This document shows, piece by piece, positions 1 through 8,918 of a stretch of DNA of 36,416 nucleotides; within the stretch, counting starts at the first letter, position 1; the number at the start of each line of letters is the position of its first letter. The stretch is from an uncultured Thalassolituus sp. (GTDB taxonomy: Bacteria; Pseudomonadota; Gammaproteobacteria; Pseudomonadales; Oceanobacteraceae). Where the stretch lies: positions 1 through 36,416 of the forward strand of contig CAJXUK010000030.1 in the NCBI GenBank assembly GCA_913061435.1. Reading direction: 5' to 3'. The notes under the pieces are model-generated. The model saw only the letters and a list, made by a program, of their open reading frames with translations, searched no databases and was not told the DNA's origin. The position numbers were made by a program, and so were the translations under genes.

Positions 1-1115
1 CCATTGGTGCAGCAGGTCAAGCCGTCGGAGAAGTTGTTTTTAACACTTCTATGACTGGTTATCAGGAAATTTTGACCGACCCATCTTACGCCAACCAAAT
101 CGTAACACTCACTTATCCTCATGTGGGCAGCTACGGCGTTACCAGTGAAGATGAAGAATCTCGCGGTATCTTCGCTAAAGGTTTAGTGATTCGTGATCTT
201 CCTTTAATCGCTTCTAACTTTCGCAGTGAAAAAGCCTTAGATGTTTATCTTAAAGAACACAATATCCTGGCCATTGCTGATATTGATACGCGTCGTTTAA
301 CTCGCATCTTGCGCGAAAAAGGCTCGCTAAATGGCTGCATCGTTGCGGTTGAAGCTGCAGGCAGTGAGTTAGCTAGCGAAGAAAACATTGCCAAAGCCAT
401 TGCAACGGCAAAGGCTTTCCCTGGCCTTAAAGGCATGGATCTAGCGAAAGAAGTTACAACGCAAGAAAACTACAGCTGGACCGAAACCGATTGGGTACTG
501 GGTAAAGGTTATGGCCAACTAGCGAAAGCTGATGCTAAGTATAAAGTTGTTGCTTATGACTTTGGTATTAAACGCAACATTCTACGCTTATTAGCTGAGC
601 GCGGTTGCGACCTAACAGTGGTTCCTGCACAAACTCCAGCAAGTGAAGTTTTGGCAATGAATCCCGATGGTATTTTCTTGTCGAATGGCCCTGGTGACCC
701 TGCGCCATGTACTTACGCCATTGAAGCGATTAAAGAAATTCTAGAAACAAACATCCCAGTATTCGGTATTTGTTTGGGCCACCAGTTATTGGCTTTGGCT
801 TCGGGTGCGCAAACGGTAAAAATGCCACATGGTCACCACGGTGGTAACCACCCGGTACAAGATATTGAAACGGGTGTTGTAATGATTACTGCACAGAACC
901 ACGGTTTTGCAGTAGATGAAGCCACGCTTCCGGCTAATGTTAAGGCGACGCACAAGTCACTTTTCGATAGCACTTTGCAGGGCATTGAGTTAACTGATAC
1001 GCCTGCCTTTGGTTTCCAAGGTCACCCTGAAGCAAGCCCAGGTCCACGCGATGTTGCCCCATTGTTCGACCGTTTTATAGACATGATTGAAACTGCTAAA
1101 ACAGCTTCTAAATAG
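1..1115 (+). CDS. carA: Carbamoyl-phosphate synthase small (glutaminase) subunit, 5' truncated
   Basis: CarA hydrolyses glutamine and passes ammonia to CarB for carbamoyl phosphate, the precursor of pyrimidines and arginine. The reading frame is open from base 3, so the start lies upstream of the window; by comparison with the E. coli protein of about 382 residues, roughly 20 are missing. The N-terminal CarA domain runs to about residue 190, followed by a class I glutamine amidotransferase domain with the nucleophile Cys in FGICLGHQ and the His/Glu pair in [11 protein letters not shown]. The first internal ATG at 51 lies inside the conserved segment [10 protein letters not shown] and is not the start. 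It ends 16 bases before carB, so the two are surely one operon. Confidence 0.97.
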   Translation, partial: IGAAGQAVGEVVFNTSMTGYQEILTDPSYANQIVTLTYPHVGSYGVTSEDEESRGIFAKGLVIRDLPLIASNFRSEKALDVYLKEHNILAIADIDTRRLTRILREKGSLNGCIVAVEAAGSELASEENIAKAIATAKAFPGLKGMDLAKEVTTQENYSWTETDWVLGKGYGQLAKADAKYKVVAYDFGIKRNILRLLAERGCDLTVVPAQTPASEVLAMNPDGIFLSNGPGDPAPCTYAIEAIKEILETNIPVFGICLGHQLLALASGAQTVKMPHGHHGGNHPVQDIETGVVMITAQNHGFAVDEATLPANVKATHKSLFDSTLQGIELTDTPAFGFQGHPEASPGPRDVAPLFDRFIDMIETAKTASK

Positions 1116-1131
1116 ATTGGGGATTTAAGTT

Positions 1132-4100
1132 ATGCCAAAACGTACCGACATAAAAAGCATCCTAATCATTGGTGCTGGCCCGATCATTATTGGTCAGGCT
1201 TGTGAATTTGACTATTCTGGCGCACAGGCGTGTAAAGCACTGAGCGAAGAAGGTTACCGCGTTATTCTTGTGAACTCTAACCCAGCCACAATTATGACCG
1301 ATCCAGTAATGGCTGATGCTACTTACATTGAACCGATTACGGTTGATACAGTGGCGCGCATTATTGAAAAAGAACGTCCCGATGCACTATTGCCAACTAT
1401 GGGCGGCCAGACAGCTCTTAACTGCGCATTAGGCTTAGAAGCTGCAGGTATCTTAGAAAAGTACAATGTTGAAATGATCGGGGCTAACGCCGATGTAATC
1501 GACAAAGCAGAAGATCGCAGCCGTTTTGATACCGCGATGAAGGCCATTGGTCTTGAGTGTCCGCGAGCGGGTATTGCTCACTCGATGGAAGAAGCAATTG
1601 AAGTACAAAAAGGCCTTGGTTTCCCTTGTATTATTCGTCCTTCTTTTACTATGGGTGGTTCCGGTGGCGGTATCGCGTATAACAAAGAAGAGTTCGAAGA
1701 AATTTGTACGCGCGGTTTGGATCTTTCGCCAACCAACGAATTGCTAATCGATGAGTCTTTAATCGGTTGGAAAGAATATGAAATGGAAGTTGTGCGTGAC
1801 AAAAACGACAACTGCATCATTATCTGTTCGATTGAAAACTTTGATGCTATGGGTGTTCACACTGGTGACTCGATCACGGTTGCGCCGGCACAAACGCTTT
1901 CTGATAAAGAATTACAAATCATGCGTGATGCCTCTTTGGCGGTACTGCGTGAGATTGGTGTAGAAACCGGTGGTTCTAACGTTCAGTTTGGTATTAACCC
2001 AAAAGATGGCCGTATGGTTGTGATCGAGATGAACCCTCGTGTTTCTCGTTCTTCAGCACTAGCCTCTAAAGCAACCGGTTTCCCGATTGCTAAAATCGCC
2101 GCTAAGCTAGCGATTGGTTATACCTTAGATGAATTGCAAAACGACATTACTGGCGGTGCAATGCCTGCATCGTTTGAACCGTCAATCGATTACGTTGTTA
2201 CTAAAATTCCTCGTTTTACCTTCGAGAAATTCCCGAACGCCGATGGTCGCTTAACCACGCAGATGAAATCTGTGGGTGAAGTCATGGCAATGGGCCGTAC
2301 TCAGCAAGAATCTTTACAAAAAGCACTGCGTGGTTTGGAAGTCGGTGTAAATGGTTTTGATCCCATTATCGATCTAGAAGCTGAAGGCGCGATGGATAAG
2401 ATTATTTCCGAGCTTAAAACTCCGGGCGCTGATCGCATCTGGTACATCGGCGATGCATTCCGCGCCGGTTTAAGTGTTGAAACTATCTATGAATATTCAG
2501 GTGTTGATCCTTGGTTCTTAGTGCAAGTCGAAGACATTATCAAAGACGAAGCCGATGTTGCTAAGAGCAGCTTAACCTCTATGGATGCCGATCGCATTTA
2601 TAAGTTAAAGCGTAAAGGTTTTGCCGATGCGCGTTTAGCTGAATTGCTAGGTGTGTCTGAAAAAGCCTTCCGTAAGCAGCGTCAAGCGTTAGATATTCGC
2701 CCTGTGTATAAGCGTGTTGATACTTGTGCGGCAGAGTTCTCTACTGATACCGCTTACATGTACTCAACTTATGAAGAAGAGTGCGAAGCAAACCCAACAG
2801 ACAACGATAAAATCATTATCTTGGGTGGTGGTCCTAACCGGATTGGCCAGGGTATCGAATTCGATTACTGCTGTGTGCATGCCGCGTTTGCAGCAAAAGA
2901 CTTAGGTTACGAAGCCATTATGGTGAACTGTAACCCAGAAACCGTTTCTACCGATTATGATACGTCTGATCGTTTATTTTTTGAGCCAGTAACCCTCGAA
3001 GATGTGCTAGAAATTGTTGATAAAGAAAAGCCAAAAGGCGTGATCGTACAGTATGGTGGCCAAACACCATTGAAACTGGCTAACGAATTAGAAGCGGCCG
3101 GTGTGCCGATTATTGGTACTCAGCCAGAAGCGATCGACCGTGCTGAAGACCGTGAGCGTTTCCAGCAAATGATTCAACGCTTAGGTTTGAAGCAGCCAGT
3201 GAATGCAACAGTGCGCTCTACTGAAGAAGCAGTAACCAAAGCCAATGAAATAGGTTATCCGTTGGTGGTGCGCCCTTCTTATGTACTAGGTGGCCGCGCG
3301 ATGGAAATCGTTAACGATGAAGCGTCACTACGTCGTTACATGCGCGAAGCGGTGCAGGTGTCTAATGATTCTCCCGTATTACTTGATTACTTTTTGAACC
3401 GTGCAATCGAAGTCGATATTGATGCGGTGTGTGACGGCGAACAAGTAGTGATTGGCGCAATCATGCAGCACATTGAGCAAGCGGGTATTCACTCGGGTGA
3501 TTCGGCGTGTTCATTGCCTCCCTATAACTTAGCTGCTGATGTACAAGATCGTATGCGCGAGCAAGTGAAAGCGATGGCATTAGAGTTAGGCGTTGTGGGC
3601 TTGATGAATACTCAGTTAGCGTACCAAGATGGCGAGATTTATGTGATTGAGGTTAACCCTCGTGCATCGCGTACTGTGCCATTTGTTTCTAAGTGCATCG
3701 GTGCTTCTCTTGCGTCTATCGCAGCTAAAGTGATGATGGGCAAGAAGTTGTCTGAGCTGGGTTTCACCAAAGAAATCGTTCCAGAATACTTTGCGGTCAA
3801 AGAAGCGGTATTCCCGTTCAATAAATTCCAGGGCGTAGATCCAATCTTAGGCCCTGAAATGAAGTCAACCGGTGAAGTAATGGGCGCTGGCGCGACGTTT
3901 GGCGAAGCTTTCTATAAAGCTCAGCTGGGTGCGGGTGAAAAGCTGCCAACAGCGGGTAAAGTATTTATCTCTGTACGTGACGCCGATAAAGACGGCGTTG
4001 TTGCGGTTGCTCAAGGTTTTGCTAAGTTAGGCTTTGAATTGGTTGCTACGGGTGGCACATTCAATAAACTAACCGAAGCAGGTATTGTTGTTGAGCGTGT

Positions 4101-4356
4101 TAATAAAGTTAATGAAGCACGCCCTAACGTTGTTGATGCGATTAAGAACGATGAAATTGCATTGATTGTTAATACCACTGAAGGTTCGGTTGCTATCGCA
4201 GACTCGGCGGATATTCGTCGCAGTGCTTTGCAGCATAAAGTGTATTACACAACAACGCTTGCGGGTGCAGAAGCGGTAGTTGAAGGTCTAAACGCTGAAG
4301 GTCTAGATGACGTTCGCAGTTTGCAAGACATTCACGCGGCTGTTTTAGCTCAATAA
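1132..4356 (+). CDS. carB: Carbamoyl-phosphate synthase large subunit
   Basis: CarB makes carbamoyl phosphate from bicarbonate, ammonia and two ATP in the cytosol as partner of CarA. At 1074 residues it is full length (E. coli about 1073). Two homologous ATP-grasp halves are visible, one starting near [20 protein letters not shown] and the second near [19 protein letters not shown] (about residue 560). The C-terminal 140 residues form the MGS-like allosteric domain ([15 protein letters not shown] onward), where ornithine and UMP act in the E. coli enzyme. The start is preceded by a GGGGA ribosome site about 10 bases upstream. A strong terminator follows the stop by about 60 bases. Confidence 0.98.
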   Translation: MPKRTDIKSILIIGAGPIIIGQACEFDYSGAQACKALSEEGYRVILVNSNPATIMTDPVMADATYIEPITVDTVARIIEKERPDALLPTMGGQTALNCALGLEAAGILEKYNVEMIGANADVIDKAEDRSRFDTAMKAIGLECPRAGIAHSMEEAIEVQKGLGFPCIIRPSFTMGGSGGGIAYNKEEFEEICTRGLDLSPTNELLIDESLIGWKEYEMEVVRDKNDNCIIICSIENFDAMGVHTGDSITVAPAQTLSDKELQIMRDASLAVLREIGVETGGSNVQFGINPKDGRMVVIEMNPRVSRSSALASKATGFPIAKIAAKLAIGYTLDELQNDITGGAMPASFEPSIDYVVTKIPRFTFEKFPNADGRLTTQMKSVGEVMAMGRTQQESLQKALRGLEVGVNGFDPIIDLEAEGAMDKIISELKTPGADRIWYIGDAFRAGLSVETIYEYSGVDPWFLVQVEDIIKDEADVAKSSLTSMDADRIYKLKRKGFADARLAELLGVSEKAFRKQRQALDIRPVYKRVDTCAAEFSTDTAYMYSTYEEECEANPTDNDKIIILGGGPNRIGQGIEFDYCCVHAAFAAKDLGYEAIMVNCNPETVSTDYDTSDRLFFEPVTLEDVLEIVDKEKPKGVIVQYGGQTPLKLANELEAAGVPIIGTQPEAIDRAEDRERFQQMIQRLGLKQPVNATVRSTEEAVTKANEIGYPLVVRPSYVLGGRAMEIVNDEASLRRYMREAVQVSNDSPVLLDYFLNRAIEVDIDAVCDGEQVVIGAIMQHIEQAGIHSGDSACSLPPYNLAADVQDRMREQVKAMALELGVVGLMNTQLAYQDGEIYVIEVNPRASRTVPFVSKCIGASLASIAAKVMMGKKLSELGFTKEIVPEYFAVKEAVFPFNKFQGVDPILGPEMKSTGEVMGAGATFGEAFYKAQLGAGEKLPTAGKVFISVRDADKDGVVAVAQGFAKLGFELVATGGTFNKLTEAGIVVERVNKVNEARPNVVDAIKNDEIALIVNTTEGSVAIADSADIRRSALQHKVYYTTTLAGAEAVVEGLNAEGLDDVRSLQDIHAAVLAQ

Positions 4357-4413
4357 GTCGTTTTAAATAGACTGTTTATTTAAGTGATTTATTATTAAGT
4401 CACAAAAGAATAG

Positions 4414-4441
4414 AAGCCTTCTACTTGTAGAAGGCTTTTTT
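4414..4441 (+). terminator. Rho-independent terminator after carAB
   Basis: AAGCCTTCTAC pairs perfectly with GTAGAAGGCTT over 11 bases around a very short loop, and the stem runs into six T residues. It lies about 60 bases after the carB stop and separates carAB from greA. Confidence 0.9.
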
Positions 4442-4533
4442 GCAAATTAAAGTCCATGTTTTAGTGACAGTAGGTGTTAAAGCTAAATACATAGGTATGG
4501 TTACAGTTATAAATAAAGGTAAAGGATTAAGTT

Positions 4534-5010
4534 ATGCAAAAGTATCCAATGACCGTTGAAGGTGAACAAGCCCTTCAAGTAGAACTAAAAGAATTAAAAA
4601 CAGTGCAGCGTCCAGCGGTAATTAAAGATATTGCTTTGGCTCGAGAGCATGGCGATCTTAAAGAAAATGCCGAGTATCACGCAGCGCGTGAGCAGCAGGG
4701 TTTTATTGAAGGCCGCATTCAAGATATTGAAGGCAAGCTTTCAAATAGCCAAGTTATTGATGTTAAAACCATCCCGTATACCGGTAAGGTTTTCTTTGGC
4801 ACCACAGTCACCATTATTAATCTTGATACGGACGATACTGTTAAATATCAAATTGTGGGTGATGATGAAGCGGATATTAAGAAATCTCGTATTTCTGTAT
4901 CTTCGCCAATTGCGCGTGCATTAATCGGTAAAGAAGAAGGCGATGTAGTGGTTGTGCGCGTACCTGCGGGCGATGTCGAGTATGAAATTGATCAAGTAGA
5001 GCATATTTAA
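4534..5010 (+). CDS. greA: Transcription elongation factor GreA
   Basis: GreA enters the secondary channel of backtracked RNA polymerase and stimulates cleavage of the nascent RNA 3' end. The 158-residue length is typical of the family. The N-terminal coiled coil (about residues 1-75) carries the acidic tip region with [20 protein letters not shown], and the C-terminal FKBP-like domain (about 80-158) is complete, ending in a region with [21 protein letters not shown]. An AAAGGA ribosome site sits just upstream of the ATG. The carB-greA order is common in gammaproteobacteria, but the terminator between them and a 177-base gap suggest greA has its own promoter. Confidence 0.97.
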   Translation: MQKYPMTVEGEQALQVELKELKTVQRPAVIKDIALAREHGDLKENAEYHAAREQQGFIEGRIQDIEGKLSNSQVIDVKTIPYTGKVFFGTTVTIINLDTDDTVKYQIVGDDEADIKKSRISVSSPIARALIGKEEGDVVVVRVPAGDVEYEIDQVEHI

Positions 5011-5072
5011 TAGACAGCATAGCTTTAATAGATCAAAAATCGTTAAGGTGTATTACTCGATCGCAAAAAGCC

Positions 5073-5107
5073 AAAAGGCCGTATTACTCAGTAATACGGC
5101 CTTTTTT
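5073..5107. terminator. Bidirectional terminator between greA and the LysR gene
   Basis: A 15-base perfect inverted repeat, AAAAGGCCGTATTAC with GTAATACGGCCTTTT around the loop TCA, has a T run on its right side and an A run on its left. It can therefore stop transcription from both convergent genes, greA (+) and the LysR gene (-). Confidence 0.9.
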
Positions 5108-5145
5108 GTTTGTAATGCAGGCAAAAGCTAAAGCTGGCTGTGAGT

Positions 5146-6027
5146 TTATTCTTCGCTGGGTGTTAGTGATTCTGCAGCAACAGGTTGCTCGCCTTTAATG
5201 GCATTGATCACCTTTTTAAAGCTATCTAGGCGATCGGATTCAGTGATGTAACTGGCATATACCGAGCGCGATATGCTGGGGGTGTCGGTTACGATATGCA
5301 GCTGACCCAGTTCAACATAAGGCATTAATAAACTTTCGGGTAAAAACGCTGCCCCCCCATTGGTTAATAAAAAATCCAGCGCAATGCGGCCAGTATTGGT
5401 GTGCAATACTGCAGGGGGTGCTCCGGCAAACTGCTGTGCATGTTGGACATTAAAAGCGGTACCCCAATCGACCATTACGTAATGATTTTGCATGGCTTCT
5501 TGCCAATTCTCAATAGGGCTAGAACTCACCAAAATCATAGGTACTTCAATAATTTCTTCGGTACTTACTTCGTCTATTTTGGGAGCATCAAAAGTGATTG
5601 CTATGTCCAATGTGCGTTCTAATAATTGCCGTGCTAAGGTAGTGGCTGTATGAGCTTCTGCACGCATAGCAATACCGGGGAACTGGCTAAAGAGTTTACT
5701 TAACTCTTGTTGCAAAAATGCATCCCACAGGTTTGGCGTGGCACCAATCGAGATTTGCTGATTTTGATTATTAGCAATCGCAACCTCTTGGCGAATTCTT
5801 TGCACCAAGGTGAGGTTGGCATTGGCTAAGGGGCGTAACTTTTCACCAGCAGGAGTTAACCTTATGTTGTTTCGCAAACGAGTAAATAACTGTACACCTA
5901 GCTGGCTCTCTAATTGACGAATACGCGTACTCACCGCTGCCTGAGTGAGATATAAATTCTCTGCGGCTTTGCCGAAGTGCTTTGTATGGCTTACTTCTAA
6001 AAACGTTTTAAGTAGTTCACTGTCCAT
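5146..6027 (-). CDS. hdfR: LysR-family transcriptional regulator, HdfR-like
   Basis: This is a LysR-type DNA-binding regulator of 293 residues. Residues 1-60 form the winged HTH, with MDSELLKTFLEVSHTKHFGK and LYLTQAAVSTRIRQLESQ very close to what I recall of E. coli HdfR, a repressor of flhDC. Residues 90-290 form the effector-binding domain. It stands divergent to maoP, exactly as hdfR and maoP (yifE) do in E. coli, which supports the HdfR assignment beyond LysR membership. Its targets here cannot be read from the sequence; autoregulation or control of maoP through the 137-base shared promoter region is an inference. The last 15 residues are acidic and rich in Ser/Thr and look dispensable. 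Confidence 0.85.
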   Translation of the reverse strand: MDSELLKTFLEVSHTKHFGKAAENLYLTQAAVSTRIRQLESQLGVQLFTRLRNNIRLTPAGEKLRPLANANLTLVQRIRQEVAIANNQNQQISIGATPNLWDAFLQQELSKLFSQFPGIAMRAEAHTATTLARQLLERTLDIAITFDAPKIDEVSTEEIIEVPMILVSSSPIENWQEAMQNHYVMVDWGTAFNVQHAQQFAGAPPAVLHTNTGRIALDFLLTNGGAAFLPESLLMPYVELGQLHIVTDTPSISRSVYASYITESDRLDSFKKVINAIKGEQPVAAESLTPSEE

Positions 6028-6164
6028 TTGGCTTCTTATTTTTGCGAAATTTATTGCGTAAAAGGTGCGAGCATTTCTGCTTATCCTAACGATAAATATA
6101 TATTGATTTACCCGTTAATACTATGAATACATACTCGCGCTTCTGGTAGGCAAAGGTGATTATC
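6028..6164. promoter_or_regulatory. Divergent hdfR/maoP promoter region, candidate home of maoS
   Basis: A 137-base AT-rich spacer lies between two divergent starts and must hold both promoters and probably an HdfR site. In E. coli the short maoS sequence, which works with MaoP in chromosome macrodomain organisation, lies in this same position; I could not confirm a maoS match by eye. A good ribosome site, AAAGGTGA, ends about five bases before the maoP ATG. Confidence 0.5.
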
Positions 6165-6512
6165 ATGGAAAATTTAATAGGTCTAAATAAGACAGAGCTG
6201 TTTCCTTATTACGATGATATGCATTTCCCACATGGGTTTGCACGCAGTGGTTACTTTACAAAAAGACAAGCAGAGATCTTAACCTCTTACGGACGACACT
6301 TGCGCGAGTTGTGGACTGAAGAGATTGAGCCTGAAAACGATGTAGAAAAAGATTTTGTTGCGGTATGCCAAGGAAACAAGGTTGCCGAAACTGAGATAGA
6401 AAAAACATGGCAGTCTTATTTGGGTGCCGTAAAACAAGTGACCAGTACTATGTACACATCTTACTGGCATGATGCGAACGACGACAGTTCAGAAACCGAA
6501 CACATAGACTAA
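6165..6512 (+). CDS. maoP: MaoP-like protein (DUF413, YifE family)
   Basis: The 115-residue product carries the DUF413 signature: [18 protein letters not shown], then a central DFVAVCQGN and a WQSYL segment, matching what I recall of E. coli MaoP (yifE). MaoP is needed, with the DNA site maoS, for constraining mobility and mixing of Ori and neighbouring regions. The frame is open from a GTG at 6156, but the ATG at 6165 follows an AAAGGTGA ribosome site at proper spacing and is preferred. It is divergent from hdfR as in E. coli and lies 10 bases before rimK, so it is probably the first gene of the five-gene operon. The C-terminal ten residues are acidic and variable. Confidence 0.88.
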   Translation: MENLIGLNKTELFPYYDDMHFPHGFARSGYFTKRQAEILTSYGRHLRELWTEEIEPENDVEKDFVAVCQGNKVAETEIEKTWQSYLGAVKQVTSTMYTSYWHDANDDSSETEHID

Positions 6513-6522
6513 GGATACACAG

Positions 6523-7428
6523 ATGAAAATTGCAATTTTATCGAGAAACAAAAAATTATACTCAACCCGCCGCTTAAAAGAAGAAGCTGAGGCGAGAGGC
6601 CACGAAGTTGATGTGATCGATACCTTGCATTGCTACATGGACATTACTTCAAATAACCCTGTTGTTCGTTACCATGGCGAAGCGTTACCGCACTATGATG
6701 CTGTTATTCCACGTATTGGAGCATCGATTACTTTTTACGGTACTGCGGTTGTTCGTCAGTTTGAGATGATGGGTACCTTTGCAGTAAACGAGTCGGTTGC
6801 TATTAGCCGTTCACGGGATAAATTGCGCTCTTTACAGTTACTTTCCCGTAAAGGTGTTGGTTTACCTCGTACAGGTTTTGCTAACCGCCCAGATAACATT
6901 AAAGATTTGATCAAGAATGTGGGTGGTGCGCCTTTGGTAGTAAAGCTATTAGAAGGTACGCAAGGTATTGGTGTGGTATTGGCCGAAACCAATAAAGCGG
7001 CAGAAAGCATTATTGAGGCTTTTATGGGCCTTAACGCAAACATTTTGGTGCAAGAATTTATTAAAGAAGCGGGTGGCGCAGATATTCGCTGCTTGGTTGT
7101 AGGTGACAAAGTGGTTGCCGCAATGAAGCGCCAAGGTGCTGAAGGTGAGTTCCGTTCTAACTTGCACCGTGGTGGTACCGCAGAAGTCATTAAGCTGACT
7201 CCTAAAGAGCGTGCGACTGCTGTTAACGCTGCAAAAATTATGGGCTTAGGTGTGTGTGGCGTTGATATTTTACGCGCTAAAGATGGTCCGGTAGTGATGG
7301 AAGTCAACTCCTCACCTGGCCTAGAAGGTATTGAAAAAGCAACCGGTAAAAACGTTGCTGCTTTAATTTACGATTACATTGAAAAAACCGCAAAGCCGCA
7401 CAAAAACAAAACCCGCGGCGAGGGCTAG
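6523..7428 (+). CDS. rimK: RimK: ribosomal protein S6 L-glutamate ligase
   Basis: RimK is an ATP-grasp ligase that adds glutamate residues to the C-terminus of ribosomal protein S6, and can make poly-alpha-glutamate. The 301-residue protein is collinear with E. coli Rim[10 protein letters not shown] at the start, a pre-ATP-grasp domain with [15 protein letters not shown], the glycine-rich loop [14 protein letters not shown], nucleotide-binding [15 protein letters not shown], and the metal-binding end [15 protein letters not shown]. An AAGGA ribosome site precedes the ATG. The stop is one base from the start of the M14 peptidase gene, so translation is likely coupled. The basic tail after residue 290 is variable. 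Substrate is inferred from the family. Confidence 0.93.
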   Translation: MKIAILSRNKKLYSTRRLKEEAEARGHEVDVIDTLHCYMDITSNNPVVRYHGEALPHYDAVIPRIGASITFYGTAVVRQFEMMGTFAVNESVAISRSRDKLRSLQLLSRKGVGLPRTGFANRPDNIKDLIKNVGGAPLVVKLLEGTQGIGVVLAETNKAAESIIEAFMGLNANILVQEFIKEAGGADIRCLVVGDKVVAAMKRQGAEGEFRSNLHRGGTAEVIKLTPKERATAVNAAKIMGLGVCGVDILRAKDGPVVMEVNSSPGLEGIEKATGKNVAALIYDYIEKTAKPHKNKTRGEG

Positions 7429-7429
7429 T

Positions 7430-8440
7430 ATGAAAGAATTAACCATAGGGGGTGTCGCGATACTTCCAGGTGAGAGCAAAAAAATTGATCTACCTGTGGT
7501 GCGCTTATACACAGATACAGAAATTAAAATGCCGGTTTACGTGATGCGAGCGCGTAAAGAAGGACCGGTTATGTTTGTCAGTGCAGCCGTGCATGGTGAT
7601 GAGTTAAACGGTGTCGAAATTATTCGCCGTTTAATTCGTCGCAATTCACTGAAACTGACAAAAGGCACCTTGATTTTTGTTCCTATGGTTAATGTGTATG
7701 GCGTGCTTAACCAAAGTCGTTACATGCCCGACCGTCGTGACTTAAACCGAGTATTTCCTGGTTCAAAACGTGGCTCTTTGGCTGGTCGTTTAGCGCATAT
7801 ATTTTTAAACGAAATTGTTAGTAAGTGCGATTATGGCATCGACTTACATACTGGTGCGATTCATCGCAGTAACTTACCTCAAATTCGTGCCGATTTGGAT
7901 GATCTTGAAACGCGGGAAATGGCAGAGCATTTTGGCGTGCCAGTGCTACTTAATTCCAACTTGCGTGATGGTTCATTGCGCGAGTCGGCGGTAGAGCATG
8001 GTGTAAAAATATTATTGTACGAAGCAGGCGAAGCGTTGCGCTTTGATGAGTTGTCGATTCGTGCAGGTGAAAAAGGCGTATTTAATGTACTGGCTCACCT
8101 TGGCATGATTCGCAAACGCAAATCGTCTAGTAAAAAAATCGTTCCATTTATTGCGTATAGTAGTTCTTGGGTGCGTGCTGATAACAGCGGTTTTGTGCGT
8201 GATCGTGTGCAAATTGGTGACCAGGTTGCCAAAGGCCAAGTGTTAGCAGAAATCGGTGACTCGTTTGGCGAAGTACAAAGCAAGGTACTGGCAGGTAGAG
8301 AAGGTATTGTTATTGGCAAACAAAATATCCCGTTAGTGCAAGAAGGCGATGCGATGTTTCATATTGCTTATTTTAAAGAGAGTGATGAAGTTGCTGGCAA
8401 CATAGAAGATTTGGCTGATAACTTATTAGACAGTGAATAA
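7430..8440 (+). CDS. Succinylglutamate desuccinylase/aspartoacylase family zinc peptidase (M14-like)
   Basis: The 336-residue protein belongs to the AstE/AspA branch of zinc carboxypeptidases. Visible active-site elements are the zinc motif VHGDELNG (His55, Glu58), the third ligand His140 in IDLHTGA, the substrate-carboxylate motif DRRDLNRVFPG at 101-111, and a probable catalytic Glu198 in YEAGEA. Residues about 240-315 form a lipoyl-like beta region (SGFVRDRVQIGDQVAKGQ), usual in this subgroup. The frame is open back to a TTG at 7379 inside rimK, but the ATG at 7430 has a GAGGG ribosome site and avoids the overlap. Between rimK and a RimB-type protease it is a candidate glutamate-tail carboxypeptidase; true AstE (arginine catabolism) is unlikely as no ast genes are near. 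Confidence 0.88.
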   Translation: MKELTIGGVAILPGESKKIDLPVVRLYTDTEIKMPVYVMRARKEGPVMFVSAAVHGDELNGVEIIRRLIRRNSLKLTKGTLIFVPMVNVYGVLNQSRYMPDRRDLNRVFPGSKRGSLAGRLAHIFLNEIVSKCDYGIDLHTGAIHRSNLPQIRADLDDLETREMAEHFGVPVLLNSNLRDGSLRESAVEHGVKILLYEAGEALRFDELSIRAGEKGVFNVLAHLGMIRKRKSSSKKIVPFIAYSSSWVRADNSGFVRDRVQIGDQVAKGQVLAEIGDSFGEVQSKVLAGREGIVIGKQNIPLVQEGDAMFHIAYFKESDEVAGNIEDLADNLLDSE

Positions 8441-8476
8441 CCGAGTTAATAGTAAAGATAAGAGTACAAAAGTGTT

Positions 8477-8914
8477 ATGAGCAAAATAATTATTGGTTCG
8501 CTAGAAACCTGCAGTTTGCCTGAGTTAAACATTTCTGATTTACAAATCAGAATCGATACTGGTGCTAAAACATCTTCTTTGCATGTAGACGACATTAAAA
8601 AAGAACGTCGTAATGGCAAATTAGGGGTGGCTTTTACCCTGCATCCAGATATTTATGATGTGGAAGTTAAAACCCGCTGCTGGGCACCGATAAGTGACGT
8701 GCGTCGAATAAAGTCGTCAAATGGTGCGGTTGATCAGCGCTTAATTATTAAAACCAAAATGGTGATGAGCAGCGTTGAAAAGGAAATTGAAATTACCTTG
8801 TCTAACCGTGCTGATATGAGTTATCTCATGCTATTGGGCCGAGAAGGTATGGGTTCCGATTTTTTGGTGGACCCGTCTCAAACATTTATAATTTCTGATG
8901 TAGCTGAAGGATAA
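8477..8914 (+). CDS. RimB-type retropepsin-like protease (putative 'ATP-dependent zinc protease' family)
   Basis: The 145-residue protein has the family signature RIDTGAKTSSLHVDDI, with catalytic-type Asp27 in DTGA, and the C-terminal LLGREGM. This is Pfam Zn_protease, whose fold is retropepsin-like, so the old 'zinc protease' name is probably misleading; one Asp per chain implies a dimer. In Pseudomonas the RimB protein of this family is encoded with RimK and affects RimK activity. Here it is third in the maoP-rimK run, 36 bases after the M14 peptidase and 4 bases before mgtE. The ribosome site before the ATG is weak. Its substrate is unknown; S6 tails or RimK itself are inferences from context. 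Confidence 0.85.
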   Translation: MSKIIIGSLETCSLPELNISDLQIRIDTGAKTSSLHVDDIKKERRNGKLGVAFTLHPDIYDVEVKTRCWAPISDVRRIKSSNGAVDQRLIIKTKMVMSSVEKEIEITLSNRADMSYLMLLGREGMGSDFLVDPSQTFIISDVAEG

Positions 8915-8918
8915 TACA

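Noticed and set aside
6756..7307. A 183-codon minus-strand frame inside rimK
   Set aside because: It is the antisense shadow of a well-conserved gene and shows no domain.
7379..7429. Upstream TTG start for the M14 peptidase giving 17 more residues
   Set aside because: It would overlap rimK by 50 bases, adds a basic sequence unlike the family, and the ATG at 7430 has a ribosome site.
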